DNA of 64,000 nucleotides. It comes from Planctomycetota bacterium (GTDB taxonomy: Bacteria > Planctomycetota > UBA1135 > GCA-002686595). The stretch covers positions 496,001 through 560,000 of the forward strand of contig JADJNY010000005.1 of NCBI GenBank assembly GCA_016714045.1, in the 5' to 3' direction. The notes beneath the pieces are model-generated. The model was not told the origin of the DNA. It searched no databases and was given only the letters and a program-made list of their open reading frames with translations. Below are positions 36,157-45,600 of this stretch, one piece after another. Positions within the stretch are counted from its first letter, which is position 1; every line of letters starts with the position of its first letter. The position numbers and the translations under genes were made by a program.

Positions 36157-36707
36157 AGCGCGTGCGGCGCGAGGAGCTCGTCGACTGGCAGTCGTTCGCG
36201 GACCAACGCGCGGAGCTCCTGCCCGTCGTGCTCGCCGCGAAGGCCGCGCGGCGCGTCCACGTCGGGTCCGAGCTCACGTTCCTCTTCGAGAACGCGCTCA
36301 CCGTGCGCTGGCAGGTGCAGGAGATGCTGCGCACCGAGCGCATCGTGCGCGAGAAGGACGTGCAGCACGAGCTCGACACGTACAACGAGCTGCTCGGCGG
36401 CGACGGCGAGCTCGGCTGCACGCTGCTCGTCGAGATCGAAGACCCGAAGGAGCGCGCGGTGAAGCTCCTGCGCTGGGTCGCGCTGCCCGAGCACCTCTAC
36501 GCGAAGCTCGACGGGGGCGAGCTCGTCCGCGCGCGCTTCGACGAGCGCCAGCGCATCGAGGACAAGCTCTCGAGCGTCCAGTACGTGAAGTTCCCCGTGC
36601 GCGGCCGCGTCCCCGTCGCGATCGGCTGCGACTTCACCGAACTCCGCGCCGAATGCACGCTCTCGGAGGCGCAGCGGCGCGCGCTCGCGGAGGATCTCGC
36701 GTCGTGA
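36153..36707 (+). CDS. DUF3501 family protein
   Basis: 184 residues from a GTG overlapping the previous stop (GTGA). The blocks RREELVDWQSFADQRAE, HVGSELTFLFENALTVRWQV and CTLLVEIEDPKER are those of DUF3501. Members are small cytoplasmic proteins that occur together with rubrerythrin and GlpC-like Fe-S proteins, as here, but have no known activity. It is followed by another GTGA overlap into a secreted repeat protein. Confidence 0.9.
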   Translation: MKRVRREELVDWQSFADQRAELLPVVLAAKAARRVHVGSELTFLFENALTVRWQVQEMLRTERIVREKDVQHELDTYNELLGGDGELGCTLLVEIEDPKERAVKLLRWVALPEHLYAKLDGGELVRARFDERQRIEDKLSSVQYVKFPVRGRVPVAIGCDFTELRAECTLSEAQRRALAEDLAS

Positions 36708-37786
36708 GCGGGCTCCTCGCGACGATCGCGCTCGCCGTGACACTCGCGGCCGCGGCGCCGCAGGGCGGCGAGCAGGGCCCCGCGCCCGCGTCGCTCGACG
36801 GCGGCGCGTTCCCGCCGCGCGCGCACCTCTGCACGCAAGCGGAGCAAGGCAAGCAGGACGAGCCCGCGCTCCCCGACTTCGAGGGCACCTCCGTCGAGCG
36901 CGTGCAGCGCGCGTGGCCCGGCGGTTTCCTCCGCGTGCGCCGCTACGTCGAGCGCGACCCGCAAGGGCGCGACGTCGACCACGGTCCGGACTGGCGCTGG
37001 TACGAGAACGGCCAGGTGCAGGTGAAGCGCACGTGGCGCCACGGTCGCCAGGACGGCCCCAGCATCGAGTACTGGGAGAACGGCTTCGTGAAGGCGAGCG
37101 GCGTCTTCGTCCGCGACGACCGCGATGGCCTCTGGCGCACCTGGCACGACGACGGCGCTCCGAAGAGCGAGAAGACGTGGAAGGCGCGCCGTCTCGACGG
37201 CACCGAGCGCGAGTGGTTCAAGTCGGGCGTGCAGCGCATCCTCGTCACCTGGAAGGACGGCGTGCAGCACGGTCCCTATCGCGTGTGGTTCGCGAACGGG
37301 CAACCCAGCGTGCAGGGCACCTACGACGGCGGCGTGCGCGACGGCGCGTGGACCGAGTGGGCCGAGGACGGCGCCGTCGCGCTCTCCGGCGCGTACACGC
37401 GCGGCACGGAGAGCGGCGTGTGGACGCGCCGGGATCCGGCGACGCACGAGCGCTTCGAGGAGACGCTCCTCGCCGGCGTGCTCGAAGGCCCGCGCACCGT
37501 GTTCGACGCCGCGGGGAACAAGATCGCGGCCGGCGTCTACGCGAAGAACCGGCCCGTCGGCTTGCAGAGCGAGTGGTACGCGAACGGGAAGCTCAAGTCC
37601 GAGGTCGAGCACGCGGACGGCGTGCCGCACGGTCGTGCGCGCCGCTACCACGAAAACGGCGCGCTCGCCTCCGAAGGTACGTACGCCGCGGGGAAGCGCG
37701 AGGGCGCGTGGTCCTACTTCGGCGCGGACGGCCGCCCCGATCTCGACGCGAGCGGGACGTACCACGACGATCGGAAGGTGCCGTGA
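36704..37786 (+). CDS. Secreted YwqK/MORN-like repeat protein
   Basis: 360 residues from a GTG in a GTGA overlap. A short signal peptide (VSGLLATIALAVTLAAAAPQ) precedes about ten copies of the YwqK unit (WYENGQVQVKRTWRHGRQDG; WYANGKLKSEVEHADGVPHG; YHENGALASEGTYAAGKREG). YwqK repeats are beta-hairpins similar to MORN motifs; the family is annotated as YwqK-type antitoxin, though a toxin partner is rarely shown. This copy is exported, so an antitoxin role seems unlikely. A second YwqK-like protein follows two genes later. Confidence 0.85.
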   Translation: MSGLLATIALAVTLAAAAPQGGEQGPAPASLDGGAFPPRAHLCTQAEQGKQDEPALPDFEGTSVERVQRAWPGGFLRVRRYVERDPQGRDVDHGPDWRWYENGQVQVKRTWRHGRQDGPSIEYWENGFVKASGVFVRDDRDGLWRTWHDDGAPKSEKTWKARRLDGTEREWFKSGVQRILVTWKDGVQHGPYRVWFANGQPSVQGTYDGGVRDGAWTEWAEDGAVALSGAYTRGTESGVWTRRDPATHERFEETLLAGVLEGPRTVFDAAGNKIAAGVYAKNRPVGLQSEWYANGKLKSEVEHADGVPHGRARRYHENGALASEGTYAAGKREGAWSYFGADGRPDLDASGTYHDDRKVP

Positions 37787-38253
37787 GGATCGCGATCTCC
37801 GACGCCGAGACGCCGCGCGTCTGCCGGCTCCACGCGCGCGCGCGGCGCGCGCTCGAAGCGTGCGCCCGCCGTCCGGAGGAGCGTGCGCCCTCCGCGGCCG
37901 ATGTGCTGCCCGAGTCGTGCGGCGTGCTGATCGGCACGCGAGCGGGGCCTGAACTCTGCGTGCTCGAAGCGCGACGCACGCCGAACCTCGACCCGCGGCC
38001 GGGGCGGTTCCTCGTCGACCCGGGCGCCATCGCGCAGCACGATCGCGCGGCGTGCGAGCGCGGGCTCGAGCTCGTCGGCTTCTTCCACACGCACCCGCGC
38101 GGGAGGGCGACGCCTTCGCGCGCGGACCGCGACGGCGCGTGGGACGGTCACGTCGTCGTCGTCGCCACGTCCGCGCGGATCGGCGCGCATTGGCCGGTCG
38201 CCAGTGGCTTCGCCTCGCTCGCCGTCGAACACCTCGCGGAGGACCACGCGTGA
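37783..38253 (+). CDS. JAMM/MPN (Mov34) metallopeptidase
   Basis: 156 residues from GTG 37783 (GTGA overlap). An intact JAMM zinc signature: E44 in PESCGVLIG, and H102-x-H104-x10-D115 in FFHTHPRGRATPSRADRD. Single-domain bacterial JAMM proteins cleave isopeptide or peptide bonds, for example removing a C-terminal tail from ubiquitin-like sulfur carriers. There is no signal peptide, so it acts in the cytoplasm. Its neighbours on both sides are exported YwqK proteins, which gives no clear substrate. No ThiS/MoaD-like gene is in sight. Confidence 0.88.
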   Translation: MRIAISDAETPRVCRLHARARRALEACARRPEERAPSAADVLPESCGVLIGTRAGPELCVLEARRTPNLDPRPGRFLVDPGAIAQHDRAACERGLELVGFFHTHPRGRATPSRADRDGAWDGHVVVVATSARIGAHWPVASGFASLAVEHLAEDHA

Positions 38254-39176
38254 ACCGCTCGCGCATCCAATGGCTCGCGCTCGCGGCGATCGTCGCGAGC
38301 GGGTGGGCCTTCGACGCCCGCGCGCGCTCCGCCGCGGTCCAGGACGCTCCGAACGCAGCCGCGAGCGAAGCCGGAGACGTCGTCACGATTCGCCATGCGA
38401 ACGGCACGCGCGCGCGCGAGGGTCGCATCGTGCGCGGCCGACGCGAGGGCTTGTGGCGCGGCTGGTACGAGAACGGCGCGCTCTCCTACGAGGGCGCGTT
38501 CCACGACTACGAGCGCGTCGGCCACTGGGTGTACTGGAAGGAGAACGGCAAGAAGGGGATGGAGGGCGATTGGAAGGACGGCTTCCGGTCGGGCACGTGG
38601 GTCTTCTACGGTGACCACGGCGAGAAGAGCGCCGAGGGCGTCTTCGAGAACGGCGTGCGCAACGGTCCTTGGATCTCGTTCAACCCCGACGGCTCGAAGT
38701 TCCGCAGCGGGCAGTACGTCGGCGGCATCAAGCAGGGCACGTGGACGCAGTTCTTCCCGAGCGGCGCGAAGCTGCTCGAGGGGCCGTGGGTCGCGGGCAA
38801 GCAGGAGGGCCTCTTCACGCGCTGGCACGAGAACGGCGCGAAGGAATACGAAGGCCGCTTCGCAGAGGACAAAGAGACCGGCGCGTGGACGCGCTGGCAT
38901 CCGAACGGCGAACTGCACGCGCAGGGCGCATACGTCGACGGCAAGATGCACGGCGAATGGACGGGTTGGTACGACGACGGCCAGCGCCAGTACCGCGGAT
39001 CGTTCGTCGCCGGCGCGGAGCAGGGACTCTGGACGATGTGGCATCACAACGGGAGCAAGAAGTCGGAGGGGTCGTTCCTCTCCGGCAAGCGCCACGGCGA
39101 GTGGAAGGACTGGCTCGAGGACGGCACGCCCGACGAGGTTCGCTCCGGGGTCTACGTGCAGGGGAAGAAGCCGTGA
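38250..39176 (+). CDS. Secreted YwqK/MORN-like repeat protein
   Basis: 308 residues from a GTG in a GTGA overlap, with a signal peptide (LALAAIVASGWAFDARARS). About eleven YwqK units: WYENGALSYEGAFHDYERVG, WHENGAKEYEGRFAEDKETG, WHPNGELHAQGAYVDGKMHG, WHHNGSKKSEGSFLSGKRHG. The repeats are more regular than in the protein two genes upstream. It is likely an extracytoplasmic beta-solenoid-like surface protein. Confidence 0.85.
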   Translation: MNRSRIQWLALAAIVASGWAFDARARSAAVQDAPNAAASEAGDVVTIRHANGTRAREGRIVRGRREGLWRGWYENGALSYEGAFHDYERVGHWVYWKENGKKGMEGDWKDGFRSGTWVFYGDHGEKSAEGVFENGVRNGPWISFNPDGSKFRSGQYVGGIKQGTWTQFFPSGAKLLEGPWVAGKQEGLFTRWHENGAKEYEGRFAEDKETGAWTRWHPNGELHAQGAYVDGKMHGEWTGWYDDGQRQYRGSFVAGAEQGLWTMWHHNGSKKSEGSFLSGKRHGEWKDWLEDGTPDEVRSGVYVQGKKP

Positions 39177-40273
39177 AGCGCGCGTTCGTCTCCCTCGTCG
39201 CGGCCGCGGTCGTGTGCGCTCCGTCGCGCGGGGCGTTCGCGCGCGCGTCGAGCGAACTGGCGTCACCCGCGGTGCGTGCGCTCCCCGCAGCGCCGTCCGC
39301 GTCCGCAGAGGACGCTCCGCGCGAGCTCGCGTTTCGCGTCGCGCCGGGGACGAAGCTCGCGCGCCGGCTCTCGATCGCGCACGACATGCAGCTCGGCTCG
39401 CTCGTCGCGCACACCGGGCGCGGCGAACCACAGCGCACGGCGCCCGACCTCGCCATCGTCACGAAGCTCGAGCTCGAGCTCGACGACGACGTGCTCGCCG
39501 TCGCCGAGCGGCGCCCCGAGCGCTTGCGCCGCTCGTTCGCGAAAGGACTCTTCCACGTCGAGCTCGGCCCGCGCGCCGCCGCGAAGAAGGCGGCGTACGA
39601 CGTGCGCACGCCGCTCGAGTCGAACAGCGTCGTGTACACGTGGGTGCCCGAGGAATCGGGCTACGGGCGCTACTACGACGCGCGCGAGGACGTCGAGGAA
39701 CACCTCGCCGGTCTGCGCCAGGACGTCGACCAGCTCGCCTTGCTCCCCGCGGCGCCGGTGCGCGCCGGCGACGCGTGGGCCGTGCCGGCGGAGCGCCTCG
39801 CCGACCTGTTTGCGCCGTGCGGGCGCTTGCCGTACGCGTGGCCGAAGGAGCTCGACCGCGCGATGGTGCGCACGCTGTCGTCGGGCATCGGCGGCGGGCT
39901 CTCCGAGGTGTTCGGCGGCACGGCGAAGGGCGCGGCGAAGGCCGTGCTCGCGCGCATCGAGCGCCAGGGCGAGGTCGAGCTCGCGATCGTGACGCTCGAG
40001 TTCGACCTCGACCTCGAGCGCGATCAAGCCGACGTCCTGCGCCAGCGCGGATCCCTCGACGAGGCGCAGGGCTCCGCGGGCGCGGCGCACGTGCGCTGGC
40101 GCTTTCGGGGGACGGGCGAGCTCGCCTGGAACCTCGGCGCCGGCCGCGCGGAGCGTTTGCGCATCGAAGGCGACGAGACGGTGTCCGCGCGGATCCAGCT
40201 CGACAAGGCCGGGTCGGTGCGGCAGGAGCTCGAGCTCACCGGGCGCCTCGTGATCGAGAACGGGCTGCGCTGA
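39173..40273 (+). CDS. Secreted protein of unknown function
   Basis: 366 residues from a GTG in a GTGA overlap, the last gene of the coupled series. A signal peptide (VKRAFVSLVAAAVVCAPSRG) precedes a beta-rich protein beginning ELAFRVAPGTKLARRLSIAH; blocks such as VRWRFRGTGELAWNLGAG and LVIENGLR at the end recall a calycin-like or lipid-binding shape but I cannot name a family. One cysteine only. Probably periplasmic. Confidence 0.75.
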   Translation: MKRAFVSLVAAAVVCAPSRGAFARASSELASPAVRALPAAPSASAEDAPRELAFRVAPGTKLARRLSIAHDMQLGSLVAHTGRGEPQRTAPDLAIVTKLELELDDDVLAVAERRPERLRRSFAKGLFHVELGPRAAAKKAAYDVRTPLESNSVVYTWVPEESGYGRYYDAREDVEEHLAGLRQDVDQLALLPAAPVRAGDAWAVPAERLADLFAPCGRLPYAWPKELDRAMVRTLSSGIGGGLSEVFGGTAKGAAKAVLARIERQGEVELAIVTLEFDLDLERDQADVLRQRGSLDEAQGSAGAAHVRWRFRGTGELAWNLGAGRAERLRIEGDETVSARIQLDKAGSVRQELELTGRLVIENGLR

Positions 40274-40346
40274 ACGCGCGCCGGCCCTCCGCGCTTCGAC
40301 CTCTTGCAAGCTGTCCTCCGACGCGGGAAAACCACGTCCTCACGCC

Positions 40347-42269
40347 ATGCAGACCGAAACACGTCCCTTCCAGGCGGAGGTCCAGGAGCTCCTCGGCCTC
40401 GTCATCCACTCCCTCTACAAGCACGAGGAGATCTTCCTCCGCGAGCTCGTCTCGAACGCGAGCGACGCGTGCGACAAGCTGCGCTTCGAGGCGCTGACGA
40501 ACCCCGCGCTCGCGGTGAAGGAGGACGAGCTCGCGGTCCGGATCGAGGTCGACCCCGCCGCGCGCACGCTGACCGTCGAGGACGACGGCATCGGCATGAC
40601 GCACGACGAGCTCGCGGAGAACCTGGGCACGATTGCGCGCTCGGGCACGAAAGCGTTCCTGCGCGAGCTGCGCGACAAGGCCGGCGCGGGCGGGGTCCCG
40701 AGCCTGATCGGCCAGTTCGGCGTCGGGTTCTATTCGAGCTTCATCGTCGCCGACAAGGTCGTCGTGGAGAGCCGTCGCGCCGGCGCCGACGCGGCGTGGC
40801 GGTGGACGTCGGAGGGCAAGGGCGAGTACACGATCGAGCCGTGTGAGCTCTCCCAGCGCGGCACGCGCGTCACGCTCCACCTTCGCTGGCGTTCGAACGA
40901 CGAGGACGGCGACGCGCACGGACAGGACTTCACGAACGAGAGCACGCTGCGCGCGATCGTGAAGAAGTACTCCGACTTCGTCGCGTTCCCGATCCGCATG
41001 GAGGTCGAGCGCTGGGAACCCGCCGAGGGCGGCAAGCCCGGCGACGGCCGCATGGTGCGGAAGGTCGAGACGCTGAACTCGATGCGGCCCTTGTGGACGC
41101 GCGCGAAGGACGAGATCACCGCCGACGAGCACGCCGAGTTCTACCGCCACCTCGCGCACGACTGGGAGGCGCCGCTCGAGACGATCCACTTCAAGGCGGA
41201 GGGCACGCTCGAGTACACGGCGCTGCTCTACGTCCCTGCGCGCCGGCCGATGGACCTCTTCTCCTCGAACGCATCGAAGAGCGAGCTCGCGCTCTACGTG
41301 AAGCGCGTGCTCATCGTGCCCGATTGTCACGACCTCCTGCCGCCGTGGCTGCGCTTCGTGCGCGGCCTCGTCGACGCGCCGGACCTGCCGCTCAACGTGT
41401 CGCGCGACGTGCTGCAGCAGAACGCGCAGGTGCGTCAGATCCAGAAGCGGCTCGTGAAGCGCGTGTGCGAATCGCTCGCGCAGATGCTCGAGAAGGACCG
41501 CGCGCGTTACCAGGGCTTCTGGACGAACTTCGGGATGCTGATCAAGGAGGGGATCTACGCCGGCGGCGACGACGACCAGCGCCTCTCCAAGATCGCGCTG
41601 TTCCCGAGCACGCACGGCGAAGAACCCGTGACGCTCGGCGAGTACGGGAAGCGGATGAAGGCGGGCCAGGAGGCGATTTGGTACCTCGCGGGCGAGGACC
41701 GGCGCTCGCTCGAAGGGTCGCCGCACCTCGAGGCGTTCCAGAAGCGCGGCGAGGAGGTGCTCTTCTTCGTCGATCCGGTCGACGAGTGGCTGCTCGAGCG
41801 CTTCCGCGAGTTCGACGGCAAGCCCCTGCGCGCGATCGACCGCGAAGGCGCGCACGTCGAGAGCGCGTCCGAGAAGGAAGCGCGCGAGACGCTCGAGCGC
41901 GAACACCGCGAGGTGCTCGGCGCGATCGAGCGCGAGCTCGCGGCGCACGTGAAGGGCGTGCGCTTCTCGACGCGGCTGTCGGAGAGCCCGGCGGCGCTCG
42001 TTTCCGACGCGAACGCGATGGGGCCGAACATGGAGCGCCTGATGCGCGCAGCGAACCAGGAGGTCGAGCCGCAGAAGCGTGTGTTGGAACTCAACCCCGA
42101 TCACGCGCTGTTCAAGAAGCTCGGCCGGCTCCGCGCCGAGAAGGGCGAGGCTTCGAGCGACTTCCAGGACCACGTGGCGCTCCTGCACGGACAAGCGCTC
42201 CTGGCGGAAGGCTCGCCGCTCCCCGAACCGGGGCGGTTCGCGCGGCTGGTGGCGAAGTTGCTCGCGTAG
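40347..42269 (+). CDS. htpG: Chaperone protein HtpG (Hsp90)
   Basis: 640 residues from ATG 40347 (MQTETRPFQAEVQELLGLVI). It has the GHKL ATPase N-terminal domain with the usual motifs: ELVSNASDACDKLR, DDGIGMTHDEL, GQFGVGFYSSF. The middle domain has PLWTRAKDEIT and LPLNVSRDVLQQN, and the C-terminal dimer domain is complete. The length is normal. It helps client proteins fold in the cytosol and is often heat-induced, but no CIRCE element is visible in the short upstream gap. Confidence 0.97.
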   Translation: MQTETRPFQAEVQELLGLVIHSLYKHEEIFLRELVSNASDACDKLRFEALTNPALAVKEDELAVRIEVDPAARTLTVEDDGIGMTHDELAENLGTIARSGTKAFLRELRDKAGAGGVPSLIGQFGVGFYSSFIVADKVVVESRRAGADAAWRWTSEGKGEYTIEPCELSQRGTRVTLHLRWRSNDEDGDAHGQDFTNESTLRAIVKKYSDFVAFPIRMEVERWEPAEGGKPGDGRMVRKVETLNSMRPLWTRAKDEITADEHAEFYRHLAHDWEAPLETIHFKAEGTLEYTALLYVPARRPMDLFSSNASKSELALYVKRVLIVPDCHDLLPPWLRFVRGLVDAPDLPLNVSRDVLQQNAQVRQIQKRLVKRVCESLAQMLEKDRARYQGFWTNFGMLIKEGIYAGGDDDQRLSKIALFPSTHGEEPVTLGEYGKRMKAGQEAIWYLAGEDRRSLEGSPHLEAFQKRGEEVLFFVDPVDEWLLERFREFDGKPLRAIDREGAHVESASEKEARETLEREHREVLGAIERELAAHVKGVRFSTRLSESPAALVSDANAMGPNMERLMRAANQEVEPQKRVLELNPDHALFKKLGRLRAEKGEASSDFQDHVALLHGQALLAEGSPLPEPGRFARLVAKLLA

Positions 42270-42699
42270 GCCCGCGCGGCGCCGGGTGCGCGCGGCGCCG
42301 GGCCCGGGAGCGGACACGAGCGCGCGAGCGGACACGAGCGCGAGCACGGGCTCGGGCTCGGGGGCTCCTGGCCAGGCGCGCGCGTGCGGCGCCCGCCGTG
42401 CACGCCGGGCTTGGGCTCGACGCGTCGTGTATCGCCGCCGTGCGTGCGCGGTCCTCGACGGAGCGGAGCGTCGATGCGCCGTTCCAGCCGCGGTTTTCGG
42501 CGTATTTCTTCGCGGATGTCGGCACCGCGCATCCTCCGTCCGCCAGCCCACCGCCTCGGTCGGCGCGCTCCTCGCGGTCCGGATTTCGACTCCCCGCGCG
42601 GCTTCGTCATCGCTCACCTCGCCGGCCGTGTTCAAGGACGCCCTCGCGCGCCGACCCCCTCTGCCCAGGGAGCCCTCTGCCGCTCCCGATCGCTCCACC
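42270..42699. other. Intergenic region with short tandem repeats
   Basis: 430 bp with no credible gene. The first 75 bp hold two direct repeats: GCGCGGCGCCGGG twice, 16 bp apart (42274-42286, 42290-42302), and GAGCGGACACGAGCGCG twice, 18 bp apart (42308-42324, 42326-42342). Then comes a (GGGCTC)n-like stretch. The last 200 bp are a mixed leader before the FG-GAP gene, with no clear promoter. Confidence 0.55.
42274..42342 (+). repeat. Two short direct repeats after htpG
   Basis: A 13-bp unit repeated at a 16-bp offset, followed by a 17-bp unit repeated at an 18-bp offset. Likely slippage products in GC-rich DNA. Confidence 0.6.
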
Positions 42700-45600
42700 A
42701 TGCCGTCCCTCCTCCGCGTGTTCGCCTCCGCTTTCGTTTGCGCCGTCTCGCCGTTCCTCCACGCGACCCCGCCGATCGGCTCGTCCGAAGGGGGCGCCAC
42801 GCTCGCTCAGCAGGACGCCGACCGCGCGTGGCAGCGCGGGAAAGACGGCGCGTTCGAGGCCGCAGTACCCTTCTACGACCTCGCCGCGCGCGTCGACTCG
42901 AAGGGGTTCGCCGTGTCCGCCCGCTCGCCCTTCCACCCGGAGGACGCGCCGGCCGAGCGACACGAGGTCCGCATCCGGACCACGAGCTTCGGACCGCTGG
43001 ATCGGCCCGAGCCCTGGAGCGGGACGGAGTTGACCGTGAGCGGCGACTACGTGCAGCGCGCGGCCTCCGGCTTGACCGAGTGGTACCGCCTCGCCGCGAC
43101 GGGCGTCGAGCACGGCTATACGGTTCACGCGGGCGTCGCGGACGCGCGTGAGCTCTGGATCGGGCTCGAGTTCGAGGGGCTCCTGCCGCAGCTCTACGAG
43201 GACGGCCTTGGTGCGCGGCTCGTCGACGCGCGCGCGCAAGAGCGCCTGCGCTATGTCGGCCTGCGTGCGTGGGACGCGAACGGGCGAGCGATCGACGCGC
43301 GTCTTTCGGTCCGCGCGGCCGGCGTCGGCGTGCGGCTCCCGACCGCAGGCGCCGCCTTTCCGATCACGGTCGACCCGCTCGTCTCCGGGCCGGCGTGGAC
43401 CTTCGAGCCCAACCAGGCCGGCGCGGCCGCGAACGTGAGCGTGGGCGGCGACTTCGACGGCGACGGCTTCTCCGACCTGCTCGTCGCGGTGCCCGGGTAC
43501 GACGTCGACCTCGGCCCGCCGAGCGGGGTGCAGGTCGACGCAGGGCGCGCCTACGCCTTCTACGGGTCGGCGAGCGGGCTCCCCGTCCCGCCGCTGACGC
43601 CCGGGCGCTTCACGATCCTCCAGCGCGGCGTCGCGAGCGAAGGCTTCGCGACGACCGTGCGCGTCGCGGACCTCGACGCTGACGGCTACGACGAGGCCCT
43701 GATCGGTCTCCCTTCCTACGGCACGGGCGCGACGACGGGGCACGACAACGAGGGCAGCGTCCAGGTGTACAAGGGGTGGCCCGCCGGCCTCTCGAACTCG
43801 CCCTGGTTTCACGTCGACGGCCAGGGAAACGGCCTGCGAATGGGCCTCGTGCGCGACGCGGGCGACGTCAACGGCGACGGGTTCGCCGACGTCCTGGTCC
43901 AGAACGGCGGACACTCCGTCGGGTCCGCGACGTTCTTCCGCGCACATCTCTACCTCGGCGGGACGACGCCGCCGACCACCCCGTACTGGACGCTCCAGGG
44001 CACGGACCTCACCGCGAGCCTCGGGATCACGACCTGCGACTTCACGCGGTCCCTGATCACCACGGCGGGCGACGTCAACTCCGACGGATACGGCGACTTG
44101 CTCGTCGGGTGCACGGACGACGGGTTCTATCCCGGGTGCGGCCCCGGGTACCAACGCTCGTGGGCGATGCTGTTGCTCGGCACGAACGCCCCGGCGGGGC
44201 CGTCGAAGACGCCGGTCTGGTCGTGGAGCCGCAACGCGCTCCCCGGGCGCGGCATCGACACGATCGAGGTCGCGCGGCTCGGGGACGTCGACGGGAACGG
44301 CTACGCGGACTTCGCCGTGGGCAGCTGGGACGAGTGCTTCGCGACGGCGAGCAGCACCGAGGGCGCCGTCTACGTGTTCCTCAGCGATCCCGCGACGTAC
44401 CCGTCGACGATCGTGCCGACGCTGCCGAGCGTCTCCGTGCTCGGCACGACGATCGGTCAGGCGCTCGGCGAGAACGGGCAAGCTCGGTACGCGGCCGGTG
44501 ACCTGAATGGCGACGGCTTCGCCGATGCGGTCTTCGGGGAGGCGCTGAACGGCGTCGGGCGCCTGCGGCTCCTGCGCGGGACGAGCACGGGCCCGTCGCT
44601 GGCCGCGGACCTCGTCGATCCGCCGTCGTACGCGCTGGGCCTCGAGTTCGGCATGAGCGCGACAGGGTGCGGCGATGTGAACGGCGACGGTCTCTCCGAC
44701 GTCAGCACGGGGACGTTCCTGTACGGGAGCGCTGGAGAAGCTCAGGAAGGGCTCGTGCTCGTCTACCACGGCAATCCGCTGCCTTCTGCGCTGTTGACGC
44801 CGCTCGCCGGACAGACGGCGACCTTGAGCGGCAACGGCGGCGATGCGTTCGCCACCGCGCTCACGACGGCAGGCGACGTGAACGGCGACGGCTTCAGCGA
44901 TCTACTCGTCGGCTCGCCCGGGTTCCAGGGTTCGTTCGCGAGCGAGGGGCGCGTGCTCCTGTATCGGGCCAAGAACGATGGCACGGGGCTCGAGAACACC
45001 TCGGTCTGGTCGTTCGCGGGCGGTCAGGTCGACGCGCGCCTCGGCACCTCCGTGTCGTTCGCGGGCGACGTGAACAACGACGGCTTCACCGACGTCCTCG
45101 TCGGCGCGCCGGGGTATGCGAACCCGCCGACGCAGTTCCAGGAGGGGAAGGCCTACCTATTCCTCGGCACGGCGAGCGGCGTTCTCTCGAACACGCCGAG
45201 TTGGACGTACGAAGGCGACGCGACGAACGCCAAGTTCGGGCAGAGCGTCGCCGGCGCCGGTGACGTCGATGGCGATGGGTTCTCCGACGTATTCGTCGGC
45301 GCACCGGGCGCGACCGTGAGCGGTGTCCAGGACGCCGGCCGCGTCTACGTGTTCCTCGGCTCGCCGCTCGGGCTCTCCGCCACTCCGGCGCTGATCCTCG
45401 ACAACCCCGTGCTCGGCGACTCGCGCTTCGGTGCATGTGTCGCAAACGCCGGCGATCTGAACCGCGACGGTCAGACCGACCTCGTCGTCGGCGCACCCGA
45501 CTACACGAACGGTCAGAGCGAAGAGGGGCGCTTCTACGTCTACGTCGGCAGCACCGCGGGGATCCTCCCGGCGCCGGCGTTCAGCTTCGAATCCGACGCC

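Noticed and set aside
40274..40346. CIRCE heat-shock operator before htpG
   Set aside because: No TTAGCACTC inverted repeat is present in the 73-bp gap.
42101..42610. Minus-strand open frames in the htpG-FG-GAP gap
   Set aside because: Arg/Pro/Ser-rich translation over short tandem repeats, no ribosome site, no recognisable domain.
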